Shown here one piece after another: positions 18,219 to 31,156 of a stretch of DNA of 64,000 nucleotides (positions are counted from its first letter, which is position 1; every line of letters starts with the position of its first letter). The notes beneath the pieces were generated by a model that saw nothing but the letters and a program-made list of their open reading frames with translations, was not told the DNA's origin and made no database searches. Where the stretch lies: NCBI RefSeq assembly GCF_024385465.1, contig NZ_JANFLS010000004.1, forward strand, positions 310,001-374,000. Reading direction: 5' to 3'. Origin of the DNA: Arthrobacter sp. zg-Y844 (GTDB taxonomy: Bacteria > Actinomycetota > Actinomycetes > Actinomycetales > Micrococcaceae). Both the position numbers and the translations under genes were made by a program.

Positions 18219-18761
18219 ATGGAATGTGGAGAAGGGTGCAGGCGGTTGAATGAGGAAACTCGGGGACCCGAAGATGCAGGCCGCCGCGGAGCTTCCCGTC
18301 CCGTGTCCCAACCCCTACCGGAGACGCTTCCGAACGGTATGCTGCCGCCCGGTAAATACGCGGTGTGGAGGGGACGGTGGTACCGGGCTGCGCGGCTGCG
18401 TAAGGGGTTCATCACTCTGTTTCATGAGGCGGCGCCGCCGGGACCGGAATGGACCTCCATTTCGGCGAGGGATGGACGAGGCGGGCACGCCTCGTGGACC
18501 CTGGAAATCGCCGATTATGAGGTGGACCGTTTTGTGAGGCTCGCCGTGACCGCGACGTGGCATGGCAACAAGATCGGCATCGCCAGGTATGCCGACGGCG
18601 TCGTTCACGCCTGGGTGGAACCGCACCCGGCCCAGGAACCGAAGATTGACCGGGGAGAAATTCCCGAGATTGTCCAGGTCGATCGGATTGAGTATGTGGG
18701 CACCTTCCGGTGGGAGGATCTGGAAGACATCAGGATGGAAGAAAAGGACCTGATGCAGTAG
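18219..18761 (+). CDS. Hypothetical protein, member 1 of a tandem paralogous pair
   Basis: I do not recognise this protein (up to 180 residues). It has no signal peptide or membrane helix. After a variable N-terminus comes GKYAVWRG, a beta-rich middle (LRKGFITLFHEAAPPGPEW), a DYEVDRFVRLAVTATW segment, and an acidic C-terminus ending VGTFRWEDLEDIRMEEKDL. The start is uncertain: ATG 18219, TTG 18246 and the ATG just before LPPGKY are all possible. The same landmarks recur in the next gene (18769-19350), so the two are probably diverged duplicates. Small soluble tandem paralogues after ESX substrates can be immunity proteins, but no toxin gene is present here, so that is only a suggestion. Confidence 0.65.
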   Translation: MECGEGCRRLNEETRGPEDAGRRGASRPVSQPLPETLPNGMLPPGKYAVWRGRWYRAARLRKGFITLFHEAAPPGPEWTSISARDGRGGHASWTLEIADYEVDRFVRLAVTATWHGNKIGIARYADGVVHAWVEPHPAQEPKIDRGEIPEIVQVDRIEYVGTFRWEDLEDIRMEEKDLMQ

Positions 18762-18768
18762 GAAGTGT

Positions 18769-19350
18769 TTGTCGCTGTCTGAGGGCAGTTTTGATCGTCG
18801 GAAACGGTTGTTTCTTAGAACAACCAATTCCGGTAGTAATGGTTTGGCGGCGGTATATTTCCTGGCTATGTGGAGTTCCAGCGGCACGAAATTGACCGGT
18901 TCGTACGGTACGTGGAGGGGGCAGGAAGTCGAGGTTGATTCGACGACGCCTTATGACAGAACGATCTTGCTTATTAAATATGGCGGAAACTCTCCAGGTG
19001 TGGGCTGGATGACGATTGACCATGGGGACCAGTTCCCCTCGCCCGGCGTCAGGCATTCGCTGAGGGTTCCATATGAGGAGGTTTCGAATATTCACGCCGT
19101 GCGGGCAACTGGAGAGTTGAGCCCCAGGGGCGTCGTGACGATCCATGGTGAGGATCAGGGCGGAAACCTTGCTGTTATTACCAAGTTCACCACCGACCTT
19201 GGACTGAAGGAGCGGTTGCTGAAAGATCACGGGTTCCATACGTTTCATGACGAGCCCGTCACCCGGTCGGCGGTTTTCGGTTGGCTCCAGGCTGCCTTGG
19301 TCGGCAATATCAAGTCCGAAGTCTCATGGCGGAAAGACGACGACTTATGA
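18769..19350 (+). CDS. Hypothetical protein, member 2 of a tandem paralogous pair
   Basis: This protein has up to 193 residues and no recognised family. Landmarks shared in order with the preceding gene product are GSYGTWRG (GKYAVWRG), ILLIKYGGNSPGVGW (ITLFHEAAPPGPEW), VPYEEVSNIHAVRATG (ADYEVDRFVRLAVTATW), GVVTIHGEDQGG (GIARYADG), and a C-terminus VGNIKSEVSWRKDDDL (VGTFRWEDLEDIRMEEKDL). A TTG at 18769 follows a GGAAG motif 7 bp after the previous stop; an ATG at 18868 is a shorter alternative. The sequence is AT-richer than its surroundings, with codons such as TTA, AAA and ATA that are rare in neighbours, suggesting acquisition by transfer. Confidence 0.65.
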   Translation: MSLSEGSFDRRKRLFLRTTNSGSNGLAAVYFLAMWSSSGTKLTGSYGTWRGQEVEVDSTTPYDRTILLIKYGGNSPGVGWMTIDHGDQFPSPGVRHSLRVPYEEVSNIHAVRATGELSPRGVVTIHGEDQGGNLAVITKFTTDLGLKERLLKDHGFHTFHDEPVTRSAVFGWLQAALVGNIKSEVSWRKDDDL

Positions 19351-19452
19351 TTCTGAAGCGGAACGGGATGCGGACAACGACAGCCCGGCCGGTCCGGCGT
19401 CGTAGTCCCGCAAAACTCCCGGAACCGGACGCTATACGGCAAGATTGGTTAG

Positions 19453-22520
<3,068 letters not shown>

Positions 22521-22534
22521 CTGCGGCTGGACGC

Positions 22535-22546
22535 TAGTCTGCTGGG
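22535..22546 (+). promoter_or_regulatory. Leaderless promoter -10 box (TAGTCT-N6-ATG)
   Basis: TAGTCT at 22535-22540 lies exactly six bases before the ATG at 22547, with no ribosome-binding site. This fits leaderless transcription starting at the A of the start codon. Confidence 0.55.
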
Positions 22547-23410
22547 ATGGAATCTTGGCATCGGAATCGTCTGAGCGCGCGGCAGGCTGAACTTGTCGAG
22601 GCTTGGCTGCCGGGGGTGTGTCTCGTTACCGATCTCTCCTGGAACCTTCTGGATACCGCGGTCCTTGAAGTAGCGCACGCAGTTGACGGGCAGCGCACGT
22701 ACATCGTCAAAGCTGCCGGTCCCTCCAACCACCACATAAGCCGTGAAATAGACGCCCACGAGTCATGGGTCAGCGTCTGGGCCCGGCAGAACCGTGCGCC
22801 CATGCTCGTCCACGCGGACCGTTCCGAAAACATCTTGGTCACGGAGTATCTGGAAGGTTCTCTCGTGGAGGGAACCGCAGCTGAATATGACCCGGATACG
22901 TATCGGCAAGCCGGGTATCTTTTGCGGATATTCCATGAGCAAACTGCGCGTACTGACGTCGACTACGAGGCACGCGCTACTGCCAAAGCGTTGTCTTGGC
23001 TGGAGAGACCTCACCGCATTTCCAGGTCCGATGGTGAACAGGCCAGGGCCATTCTCGGCGCGTATCGTCCCAAGCCGGTGGTTCTCGTTCCGACCCATGG
23101 TGACTGGCAACCTCGCAACTGGCTCATGGACGGCAGCGAGTTGAGGATCATCGATTTCGGCCGGTACGACTTGAGGCCGGCCGTGACCGACCTTTGTCGC
23201 TTGGCGGTGCAGCAATGGAAGTCTCACAGTTATCTGGAGGGTGCCTTTTTCGAGGGGTACGGTACGGACTGCAGGGACAGCGAACTCTGGAACCTAACAC
23301 TGCTGTGCGAAGCTGTCTCCACTGCTGCCTGGGCTTACCAAGTCGGCGACCCTAAGTTCGAGGCACAAGGCCATCGGATGCTCCGGGATGCGCTGGGGAA
23401 CTTCTCGTAG
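22547..23410 (+). CDS. Aminoglycoside phosphotransferase-family protein
   Basis: This 287-residue protein has the kinase-like fold of the APH family. The catalytic loop THGDWQPRNWL (about residues 183-193) and metal-binding IIDFGRYDLRP (about 200-210) are intact, and a TYIVKAAG lysine sits in the N-lobe. It would transfer phosphate to a small molecule; the substrate is unknown, and antibiotic resistance should not be assumed since most relatives lack it. It has its own leaderless promoter. Base composition is somewhat AT-richer than ligA (codons such as TTG, AAA, GTT), so recent acquisition is possible. Confidence 0.85.
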   Translation: MESWHRNRLSARQAELVEAWLPGVCLVTDLSWNLLDTAVLEVAHAVDGQRTYIVKAAGPSNHHISREIDAHESWVSVWARQNRAPMLVHADRSENILVTEYLEGSLVEGTAAEYDPDTYRQAGYLLRIFHEQTARTDVDYEARATAKALSWLERPHRISRSDGEQARAILGAYRPKPVVLVPTHGDWQPRNWLMDGSELRIIDFGRYDLRPAVTDLCRLAVQQWKSHSYLEGAFFEGYGTDCRDSELWNLTLLCEAVSTAAWAYQVGDPKFEAQGHRMLRDALGNFS

Positions 23411-23573
23411 GTTGCATTTGCCGGGTTTGTTCAAAGTGATCTTCGGTGGTCTGGTCCTCCTCGGCCACCAAGTGCACGGACGGCACGGCGTCAGGGCTGA
23501 GCGTGCCAACTGGGCGCCGCCGGTGGCTTGGTTTATGGGTAGGTAGTTGCGTTCGAAAGACGGGTATTTCCGG

Positions 23574-23614
23574 TTTCCGGGAGCCCTCTTTTGGGCCTGT
23601 TTTCCGCCCGGAAA
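23574..23614. other. Nested inverted repeat upstream of the DUF222/HNH gene
   Basis: TTTCCGGG (23574-23581) and CCCGGAAA (23607-23614) pair around an inner CCC-TCTTTT-GGG hairpin. The remainder of the 231-bp gap (23411-23641) shows no clear promoter. The element would lie in the leader or promoter region of the downstream gene. Confidence 0.5.
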
Positions 23615-23641
23615 TGTCAGTGCCGGATGAAATCCTGAGGT

Positions 23642-25480
23642 ATGGATCAGCTCGGGAATGCAGAACCGACAACCGAAGAGCAGGGCAGTGAAAACCAGCT
23701 GCCTGCTGGCACCACTGGTGAAGCGGATGAGCCCCGCGGGGCCTGCACCCTGTCGGTGTACCGGGCTGAACCGGCGGCCCCCGAGTCTGACGGGACCGCT
23801 AACGCGAGTGCCGGCTCTTCGGCTCCGGAGAACGACGCCGAGGCAGGCACCCAGCCAGCCGAGAATCCCGTTCCTGATGCCGGCCCTCTCCATGCCGGCC
23901 CCTCCGCTGCCGAGCCAGCCGAACACGAACCTCCCGCTGCCCCCGATTCCGACGCCGATAGTTCTACCTCCGCTTTCCGAGACGGCTTCACTGGGACACT
24001 GGCGTTGCAGAACCTTGAAGCCTTTGACGAGCAGACGGTCGCCGAGGCCCTGTCCCGGATGGCGCATTTGATGTCCTGGGTGCAGGCGCAGGAAGCCCGC
24101 CTGGTCAACCGGATGGGGGAGCTCTTCCGGGACGACATGTATGCCGCTTCCAAATGGATCGAACCGGGGCTGGCCTTTAGCCTCGCAGCTTCCGAATGCG
24201 CGGCCATCCTGAATGTTCCGCAAGTCACCGGACAGCGGCTCCTGAGTGAAGCGACGAGTCTCTGCACTTCCCATGCGGCTACCCTGACCGGGCTCGAAGA
24301 GGGACGCTTTTCCTACCAGCATGCCCAAGTGGTCCTGGATCAGTGCCAGAACGTTCCAGCCGCGGCGTTCCCGGAATTTGAGGCCGATCTGCTGGCAGCA
24401 GCCGAGGGCCAGACGCGCTCCCAGTTCTCCGCAAAGGCCCGCCGGCTGCGCGAGAACCGCTATCCGGAGACCATCAACAAACGTCACCTGACCGCGTTCG
24501 AGCAGCGCAAGGTCACCCTGGACCGGGAAGAGGACGGCATGTCCTGCCTCTCCGCCCATCTGCGGGCAGCGGAAGCGCAGCAGATTTACACCGCTCTCAG
24601 TACTGCGGCGCGGGGTGAGCAGGCGGGAGGGGATTCCCGGACCACGGATCAGCTGCGTGCGGATATTCTGGCGCAGCTGCTGATGGGCAGCACGGGTGCA
24701 CCTCGTGTGAGGGATACCGGCGGGGTCGGCCGGTCAGTCCGTGGTGGCGGAGGGGGCCGGACGGGCAGCGATGCGGGTAGCGGTTCAGCCCGTGTTGGAG
24801 GAGTGGAGAGTGGCGGTTCGGAGAGCGGTGCGGCAGCGGGTGAAACCGCGACCAACCCCCACACCGGACCGGACGATGGAATCGTCCCTCGGGCGGAAAT
24901 CATGGTCCTGATCAACGCGGAGACCCTCTTCGGCGCGGACGACCAGCCCGCCGAGCTGCACGGGTACGGGCCCATCAGCGCCGAAGCGGCACGCAGGCTG
25001 GCCCGCAACGCCGTCGGTTGGACCGGACTGGCCCAGGACCCGCAGACCGGAGAGATCCTGGGCGTAGGACGGCGCAGAAAGGTTCCGGCCGGGCTCCGCC
25101 GCTGGCTCCGCGCAAGGGACGGAACCTGCCGGTTTCCCGGGTGCCGGGTCAGCACCGCGAACTCGGACGTCGACCACACCGTCGACTGGGCGAAGGGGGG
25201 TCCCACGGTCCACGGGAACCTGGAACACCTCTGCCGTCGCCACCACCGGTTCAAGACCCTCGGTTACTGGAAAGCATGTCAGCCCGTGCCCGGGGTGATC
25301 GAGTGGACCTCGCCAACCGGCCGGGTTTATCGGACCGAGCCCTTTTTGGAACTGGACCTGCCAGGTCCGGCAGTAAATCGGAGTACGGATCCCCGGCAGG
25401 AGGAGTTCAGGCCGACGGATTCCAGGGCGAAGGATTCAACGCAGGACGATTCCCGATTGGAACAGATGCCGCCATTCTGA
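23642..25480 (+). CDS. DUF222 and HNH endonuclease-domain protein (13E12 repeat family)
   Basis: This 612-residue protein has an acidic, low-complexity N-terminus (1-110), a DUF222 helical region (about 120-330), a Gly/Ser-rich linker (about 345-405), and a C-terminal HNH nuclease domain (about 480-560) with CRFPGC, VDHTVDWAKGG, HGNLEHLCRRHHRFK and Cys/His metal ligands. This family is multi-copy in actinobacterial genomes; its role is unsettled, with links to mobile DNA proposed. The HNH residues look intact. The ATG follows a TGAGG motif. It converges with the methyltransferase gene 33 bp downstream. Confidence 0.92.
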   Translation: MDQLGNAEPTTEEQGSENQLPAGTTGEADEPRGACTLSVYRAEPAAPESDGTANASAGSSAPENDAEAGTQPAENPVPDAGPLHAGPSAAEPAEHEPPAAPDSDADSSTSAFRDGFTGTLALQNLEAFDEQTVAEALSRMAHLMSWVQAQEARLVNRMGELFRDDMYAASKWIEPGLAFSLAASECAAILNVPQVTGQRLLSEATSLCTSHAATLTGLEEGRFSYQHAQVVLDQCQNVPAAAFPEFEADLLAAAEGQTRSQFSAKARRLRENRYPETINKRHLTAFEQRKVTLDREEDGMSCLSAHLRAAEAQQIYTALSTAARGEQAGGDSRTTDQLRADILAQLLMGSTGAPRVRDTGGVGRSVRGGGGGRTGSDAGSGSARVGGVESGGSESGAAAGETATNPHTGPDDGIVPRAEIMVLINAETLFGADDQPAELHGYGPISAEAARRLARNAVGWTGLAQDPQTGEILGVGRRRKVPAGLRRWLRARDGTCRFPGCRVSTANSDVDHTVDWAKGGPTVHGNLEHLCRRHHRFKTLGYWKACQPVPGVIEWTSPTGRVYRTEPFLELDLPGPAVNRSTDPRQEEFRPTDSRAKDSTQDDSRLEQMPPF

Positions 25481-25513
25481 GTCGGGTTCAGCCGGCCGCG
25501 GCCGCCTCCCGGG

Positions 25514-26266
25514 CTACCGCCGGGCAGCCACAATGATCTCCCGGCTGGACGCTTCCCTGAACGGGCCCCCTTCCCAGTCCCCGTACCAGTCTGCAGAGCT
25601 GAAACCGGCCCGGTCCAGCAGGTCCTTCAGCACCTCTGCCCGCACAAACTTCAGGGTGCTGCGGCTGATGAACCGCTCGCCGTCGGACCGGAAGACGGTG
25701 CGGTCCTCGAACGTGACCAACGCGCCGTCGGGCTGGTCTTCCACCGAGATCAGCTCCCACTCCACCTCCAGCGTTCCCGCCGAAGATGCCTGGACCGACG
25801 GGCCAGCATTGCCGCTGTCCCACTCCAGCCAGGCCTTCGCCGCAGGATTCCGGGTCTCGAAATAGAAGGTGCCACCGGGCACGAGCCGGGACCGAACGGC
25901 CGTCAGCGTTTCGAGGATGGCGGCCTCCGTCAGGAGGCACTGAAACGCATGCCCGGTCATCAGGGCAGCATCAAACGGACCCTGCGGCAGATCCACGGCG
26001 GTGCCCTGCAACCAGGTGACCCTCTCGCCGCCCTCGCGAGACCGCGCCACCTCCAGCATGCCGGAGGCCGGATCGACGCCGGTCAACGTGTGGCCCGCCA
26101 GCGCCAGACGCACGGCGAAACTGCCGGTGCCGCATCCGACGTCGGCGATGCGGAGCGGCTTATCGCCGATAAGGCCGGCATAAAAGTCGGTGTCCCATTG
26201 CCCGGCATTGTCTTCGTCATAGAGAGCCACGAGCCGCGGCTCGTTGTAGAACGTGTCAACCATCAT
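25514..26266 (-). CDS. Class I SAM-dependent methyltransferase
   Basis: This protein of about 250 residues has the SAM-binding motif IADVGCGTGSFAVRLALAG (near residue 40), acidic loop TGVDPASGML, and motif II FDAALMTGHAFQCL, typical of Methyltransf_11/25 small-molecule methyltransferases. The C-terminal beta-rich part (TFYFETRNP, VEWELISVED) resembles enzymes often annotated as ubiquinone/menaquinone-type methyltransferases, but the substrate is unknown. The ATG at 26266, just after a GGGGGA ribosome-binding site, is preferred; a longer start at 26341 would add 25 residues of unlikely sequence. It reads toward the DUF222/HNH gene. Confidence 0.87.
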   Translation of the reverse strand: MMVDTFYNEPRLVALYDEDNAGQWDTDFYAGLIGDKPLRIADVGCGTGSFAVRLALAGHTLTGVDPASGMLEVARSREGGERVTWLQGTAVDLPQGPFDAALMTGHAFQCLLTEAAILETLTAVRSRLVPGGTFYFETRNPAAKAWLEWDSGNAGPSVQASSAGTLEVEWELISVEDQPDGALVTFEDRTVFRSDGERFISRSTLKFVRAEVLKDLLDRAGFSSADWYGDWEGGPFREASSREIIVAARR

Positions 26267-26424
26267 TCCCCCGGATTTCGGACAGTTGACCCGAATCCTA
26301 CCGGGATTAAGCCCTGAGGAAAGGACCGTCATCGGGGGCACTTTTCGGCGCTCCGGCGTCGGATAATTTATCCCGATGCATCCCGATGCATCCCGTGCAG
26401 CACAGACTCACAGGAGGAAAACGC

Positions 26425-26910
26425 ATGCCTAAGAAAGCACCCACGGCCCCGCGCAAAACCATCCGCGGAACGCCCGAGCCAGCAGCGGTCGCGCTGCAGA
26501 CTCCCACCCCGCAGACTCCCACCCCGCAGACTTCAACCCCGCAGACCCCGCCGGAGCTGGACGCGGCCTACTTCGCCCGCCTGATCGACGAGCGGATGGA
26601 ACATACCCGCGAGCAGATCAGCACATTAACGGCCGTGATCCGGGAAGTCACCCTGGCCGCCAAGGACATTCCGGCAGACGACGAACACGATCCCGAAGGA
26701 ACTACGGTTTCCGTAGAGCGGGCCAACGAGGTGGCACTGCTGGCCGCAGCGGAAACATCGCTCCTTGAACTGATGGAGGCACGGGAACGCCTGAACACCG
26801 ATAGCTACGGCATCTGCGAACGCTGCGGGACGGCGATCCCGACGGCCCGGCTCGAAATCCGTCCCGAAACCCGCTTCTGCGTGGAGTGCGCTTCAGCCCG
26901 CCGGCGGTAA
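26425..26910 (+). CDS. TraR/DksA-family zinc-finger protein
   Basis: This 161-residue protein has a C-terminal DksA-type zinc finger (CERCGTAIPTARLEIRPETRFCVEC, quoted in two parts as CERCGTAIP and TRFCVEC) preceded by a long helical, acidic segment (about residues 45-125) resembling the coiled coil that enters the RNA polymerase secondary channel. The N-terminus is basic and then has QTPTP repeats. DksA-like proteins tune transcription of stress and ribosomal genes; the actinobacterial members are less well studied. The ATG at 26425 follows a perfect AGGAGG ribosome-binding site, which rules out the longer in-frame start. Confidence 0.88.
   Translation: MPKKAPTAPRKTIRGTPEPAAVALQTPTPQTPTPQTSTPQTPPELDAAYFARLIDERMEHTREQISTLTAVIREVTLAAKDIPADDEHDPEGTTVSVERANEVALLAAAETSLLELMEARERLNTDSYGICERCGTAIPTARLEIRPETRFCVECASARRR
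26497..26541 (+). repeat. 15-bp tandem repeat (QTPTP) in the DksA-like gene
   Basis: Three 15-bp units, CAGACTCCCACCCCG twice and CAGACTTCAACCCCG once, encode QTPTP-QTPTP-QTSTP. A partial fourth unit follows. It lies in the flexible linker and keeps frame. Confidence 0.9.
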
Positions 26911-26911
26911 G

Positions 26912-26929
26912 CGCACCGGCGACGGTGCG
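26912..26929 (+). terminator. Weak hairpin after the DksA-like gene
   Basis: CGCACCG and CGGTGCG pair around a GCGA loop directly after the stop codon. No T-run follows, so termination would be inefficient or factor-assisted. Confidence 0.4.
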
Positions 26930-26981
26930 GTTGAACCGTGTGCGCCGCCTCACCGCCGTCCGGAAACGCGGCGGGCGGGGA

Positions 26982-26987
26982 TAGAAT
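26982..26987 (+). promoter_or_regulatory. Candidate -10 box for the GNAT gene
   Basis: TAGAAT lies 42 bp before the ATG at 27030 and would give a leader of about 35 bases with an AAGGA ribosome-binding site. No convincing -35 box is seen. Confidence 0.35.
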
Positions 26988-27029
26988 CTACGTGCACTTC
27001 AACCAACACCTTAAGGACTCGTACCACGC

Positions 27030-27524
27030 ATGAGCATCACCATCCGGCTTGCCACCGAGGCTGACTTTGACGACATCCGCCGGATTACCCGTGAGGCTTA
27101 CCTGCACGGCAATCACATCGAGGCTGACAACCCCTACGTCAAGGAACTGGAAAACGTCGAGGACCGCGCCAAGCACACCGAGCTGTGGGTAGCAGAGCTC
27201 GACGGCAAGGTGGCTGCCTCCGCTGCAATCACCTACGCGGGCCAGCCCTACACGGACATCGCCATTGAAGGCGAACTGGAATTCCGGATGCTCGCCGTGG
27301 ATCCGACCCTCCAGCGCGGGGGAGTGGGCCGCGCGATGGTTAACGCCATTGTCGATTACGCCCGGAACAAGGACGGTATCGAGGCCGTCAGCCTCACCAG
27401 CATGACCACCATGCTGAACGCCCACGCCCTCTACCTGTCCTGCGGGTTTGAACGCGTTCCGGAACGGGACTGGACCGTTCCCGGCGAAGACTACATTCTC
27501 TGGGTGTTCCGCAAGGCCGTTTAG
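27030..27524 (+). CDS. GNAT-family N-acetyltransferase
   Basis: This 164-residue protein has the GNAT fold: an N-terminal ITIRLATEADFDDI strand-helix, central beta strands, and the acetyl-CoA-binding motif RMLAVDPTLQRGGVGRAMV (near residues 90-108), followed by LSCGFERVPERDW. The substrate amine is not predictable from sequence. It stands alone between the DksA-like gene and gatC, with its own -10 candidate upstream and a terminator downstream. An AAGGA motif lies about 11 bases before the ATG. Confidence 0.9.
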   Translation: MSITIRLATEADFDDIRRITREAYLHGNHIEADNPYVKELENVEDRAKHTELWVAELDGKVAASAAITYAGQPYTDIAIEGELEFRMLAVDPTLQRGGVGRAMVNAIVDYARNKDGIEAVSLTSMTTMLNAHALYLSCGFERVPERDWTVPGEDYILWVFRKAV

Positions 27525-27547
27525 CCCTCAATCAGTACGCGGCCCCG

Positions 27548-27583
27548 GCCGTCCCGGTGCCCGACGGCGGCGGGACGGCTTTT
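27548..27583 (+). terminator. Terminator after the GNAT gene
   Basis: GCCGTCCCG (27548-27556) pairs with CGGGACGGC (27571-27579), a 9-bp perfect stem, and is followed by TTTT. Confidence 0.82.
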
Positions 27584-27719
27584 GCGCGCGTCGGCAGCGT
27601 GTTGCAGCGCGCCGGCAGGGTGTGGCGGCGGCCTCCATGCCCTGCCCCGAAACGCCGTAGACTGGAACGGATACCGGCGTAAAGCCGAAAAACGTTCCTA
27701 AAAGACGCATGGGAGACTC

Positions 27720-28016
27720 ATGTCTGAGATCAATCGTGAGGCTGTGGCGCATCTGGCGCGGCTGGCCCACATTGAGATGACCAACGACGAGCTGGACAAG
27801 ATGGCCGGCGAACTCGATGTCATCGTGGATTCGATCAAATCCGTAAGCGAAGTTGCCGGCGAGGACATCCCGGCAACCTCCCACCCCATCCCGCTGGTCA
27901 ATGTCTTCCGTGAAGACGTTGTGGGGCAGACGCTGACCAATGAAGAAGCACTGTCCGGAGCCCCGGACAACGCCGCCGGCCGCTTCAAGGTCCCTGCCAT
28001 CCTGGATGAGGAGTAA
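27720..28016 (+). CDS. gatC: Asp-tRNA(Asn)/Glu-tRNA(Gln) amidotransferase subunit C
   Basis: This 98-residue protein is GatC, the small stabilising subunit that wraps GatA and GatB. The pattern [18 protein letters not shown] at the N-terminus and VFREDVVG near residue 60 are characteristic, and the length is normal. It is the first gene of gatC-gatA-gatB. A GGGAGA ribosome-binding site precedes the ATG. The complex amidates mischarged Glu-tRNA(Gln) and/or Asp-tRNA(Asn), which is how actinobacteria lacking glutaminyl-tRNA synthetase make Gln-tRNA. Confidence 0.96.
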   Translation: MSEINREAVAHLARLAHIEMTNDELDKMAGELDVIVDSIKSVSEVAGEDIPATSHPIPLVNVFREDVVGQTLTNEEALSGAPDNAAGRFKVPAILDEE

Positions 28017-28024
28017 AAGCTTCC

Positions 28025-29527
<1,503 letters not shown>

Positions 29528-31045
29528 ATGTCCGTCCATATCCAGGATGAAACCCTGTCCTTCGAAGAGGCCATGGAGAAGTACGACCCGGTGCTGGGGT
29601 TCGAGGTCCACGTGGAGCTGAACACCAAAACCAAGATGTTCTCCGACGCCCCGAACATCTTCGGCGACGAGCCCAACACGGCCGTCACCCCGGTGGACCT
29701 GGGCATGCCCGGCGTGCTGCCGGTGGTGAACAAGAAGGCCGTGGAGTACTCGATCCTCATCGGCCTTGCGCTGAACTGCAAGATCGCCGAATCCTGCACC
29801 TTTGCCCGGAAGCAGTACTTCTACCCGGACACGCCCAAGAACTTCCAGACCTCCCAGTACGAAGACCCCATCGCGTACGACGGCTACCTGGACATTGAGC
29901 TTGAAGACGGCACCGTGTTCCGCGTCGAGATCGAACGCGCGCACATGGAAGAGGACGCCGGCAAGCTGACCCACATGGGCGGAGCCACCGGCCGCATCCA
30001 GGGCGCAGACTTCTCCCTGGTGGACTACAACCGCGCCGGCGTGCCGCTGGTCGAGATTGTCACCAAGCCGATCGAGGGTGCCGGCTCGCGTGCCCCCGAG
30101 CTGGCCAAGGCCTACGTGGCGGCCATCCGGGAAATCGTGAAGAACCTGGGTGTCTCCGACGCGAAGATGGAGCGCGGAAACGTCCGCTGCGACGCCAACG
30201 TTTCGCTGCGCCCCTACGGCCAGGAAAAGTTCGGCACGCGTTCGGAAACGAAGAACGTGAACTCGCTGCGCGCCGTCGAACGCGCGGTCCGGTTCGAAAT
30301 CCAGCGCCACGCCGCCGTCCTGGACTCCGGCAACACGATTGTCCAGGAGACCCGGCACTGGCACGAGGACACCCGGTCCACCACCTCCGGCCGGCCCAAG
30401 TCCGACGCCGATGACTACCGGTACTTCCCGGAACCGGACCTGGTTCCCGTGGTCACCACCACGGAATGGATCGAAGAGCTGCGCTCCCGCCTGCCCGAGC
30501 CGCCGGCCGAGCGCCGCAAGCGGCTCAAGGAAGACTGGGGCTACTCCGACGCCGAGTTCCGCGACGTCGTCAACGCCGGAGTCATGGAAGCCATCGAGGA
30601 AACCATTGCCGCCGGTGCGTCCGCGCAGGTGGCCCGCAAGTGGTGGATGGGTGAGGTTGCCCGCCGCGCCAAGGAAGCCGAAGTGGATCCGGTGGACGTC
30701 GGCGTCACGCCCGAGCTGATCGTGGAACTGGACCGCCTGGTGCAGACCGGCAAGATCAACGACAAGCTGGCACGCCAGGTGCTCGACGGCGTGCTCGCCG
30801 GCGAAGGCACCCCGGAGGAAGTCATCGAGAAGCGCGGCCTGGCCGTGGTGTCCGACGACGGCCCCCTGCTTGAAGCGATCGACGCCGCCCTGGCGGCCCA
30901 GCCGGACGTCGCGGACAAGATCCGCGGCGGCAAGGTCCAGGCCGTCGGCGCCATCGTGGGCGGGGTTATGAAGGCCACCCGCGGCCAGGCCGACGCCGGC
31001 CGCGTCCGCGAGCTGATCCTGGAACGCCTCGGCGTGCAGGGCTAA
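29528..31045 (+). CDS. gatB: Asp-tRNA(Asn)/Glu-tRNA(Gln) amidotransferase subunit B
   Basis: This 505-residue subunit binds the mischarged tRNA and catalyses kinase and transamidation steps. It has the GatB cradle domain (VLGFEVHVELNTKTKMFS, HMEEDAGKLTH, ERGNVRCDANVSLRP, TKNVNSL) and the C-terminal YqeY-like helical tail (about residues 345-505). It starts immediately after the gatA stop. A perfect hairpin follows 20 bp after its stop, closing the operon. Confidence 0.97.
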   Translation: MSVHIQDETLSFEEAMEKYDPVLGFEVHVELNTKTKMFSDAPNIFGDEPNTAVTPVDLGMPGVLPVVNKKAVEYSILIGLALNCKIAESCTFARKQYFYPDTPKNFQTSQYEDPIAYDGYLDIELEDGTVFRVEIERAHMEEDAGKLTHMGGATGRIQGADFSLVDYNRAGVPLVEIVTKPIEGAGSRAPELAKAYVAAIREIVKNLGVSDAKMERGNVRCDANVSLRPYGQEKFGTRSETKNVNSLRAVERAVRFEIQRHAAVLDSGNTIVQETRHWHEDTRSTTSGRPKSDADDYRYFPEPDLVPVVTTTEWIEELRSRLPEPPAERRKRLKEDWGYSDAEFRDVVNAGVMEAIEETIAAGASAQVARKWWMGEVARRAKEAEVDPVDVGVTPELIVELDRLVQTGKINDKLARQVLDGVLAGEGTPEEVIEKRGLAVVSDDGPLLEAIDAALAAQPDVADKIRGGKVQAVGAIVGGVMKATRGQADAGRVRELILERLGVQG

Positions 31046-31065
31046 CGCACCGAGAGATCGTGGGG

Positions 31066-31098
31066 GGACCCCGGCAGGCATTGTGCCTGCCGGGGTCC
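31066..31098 (+). terminator. Perfect 15-bp hairpin after gatB
   Basis: Bases 31066-31080 are exactly complementary to 31084-31098 with a TTG loop. There is no clear T-run, but the stem strength and position suggest a transcription terminator. Confidence 0.75.
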
Positions 31099-31100
31099 TG

Positions 31101-31128
31101 CTGTGTGTGGCCCGCTGTGTGTGGCCCG
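31101..31128. repeat. 14-bp direct repeat between gatB and the phosphotransferase gene
   Basis: CTGTGTGTGGCCCG occurs twice without a gap, right after the gatB terminator. It looks like a simple tandem duplication. Confidence 0.85.
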
Positions 31129-31144
31129 CTGCACACCCGGCGGG

Positions 31145-31156
31145 TACGCTGACGAA
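31145..31156 (+). promoter_or_regulatory. Leaderless promoter -10 box (TACGCT-N6-ATG)
   Basis: TACGCT at 31145-31150 lies six bases before the ATG at 31157, which has no ribosome-binding site. Confidence 0.55.

Noticed and set aside
22547-23410. Antibiotic-resistance aminoglycoside kinase
   Set aside because: The fold is shared by many metabolic kinases and no resistance-enzyme signature or mobile context is present.
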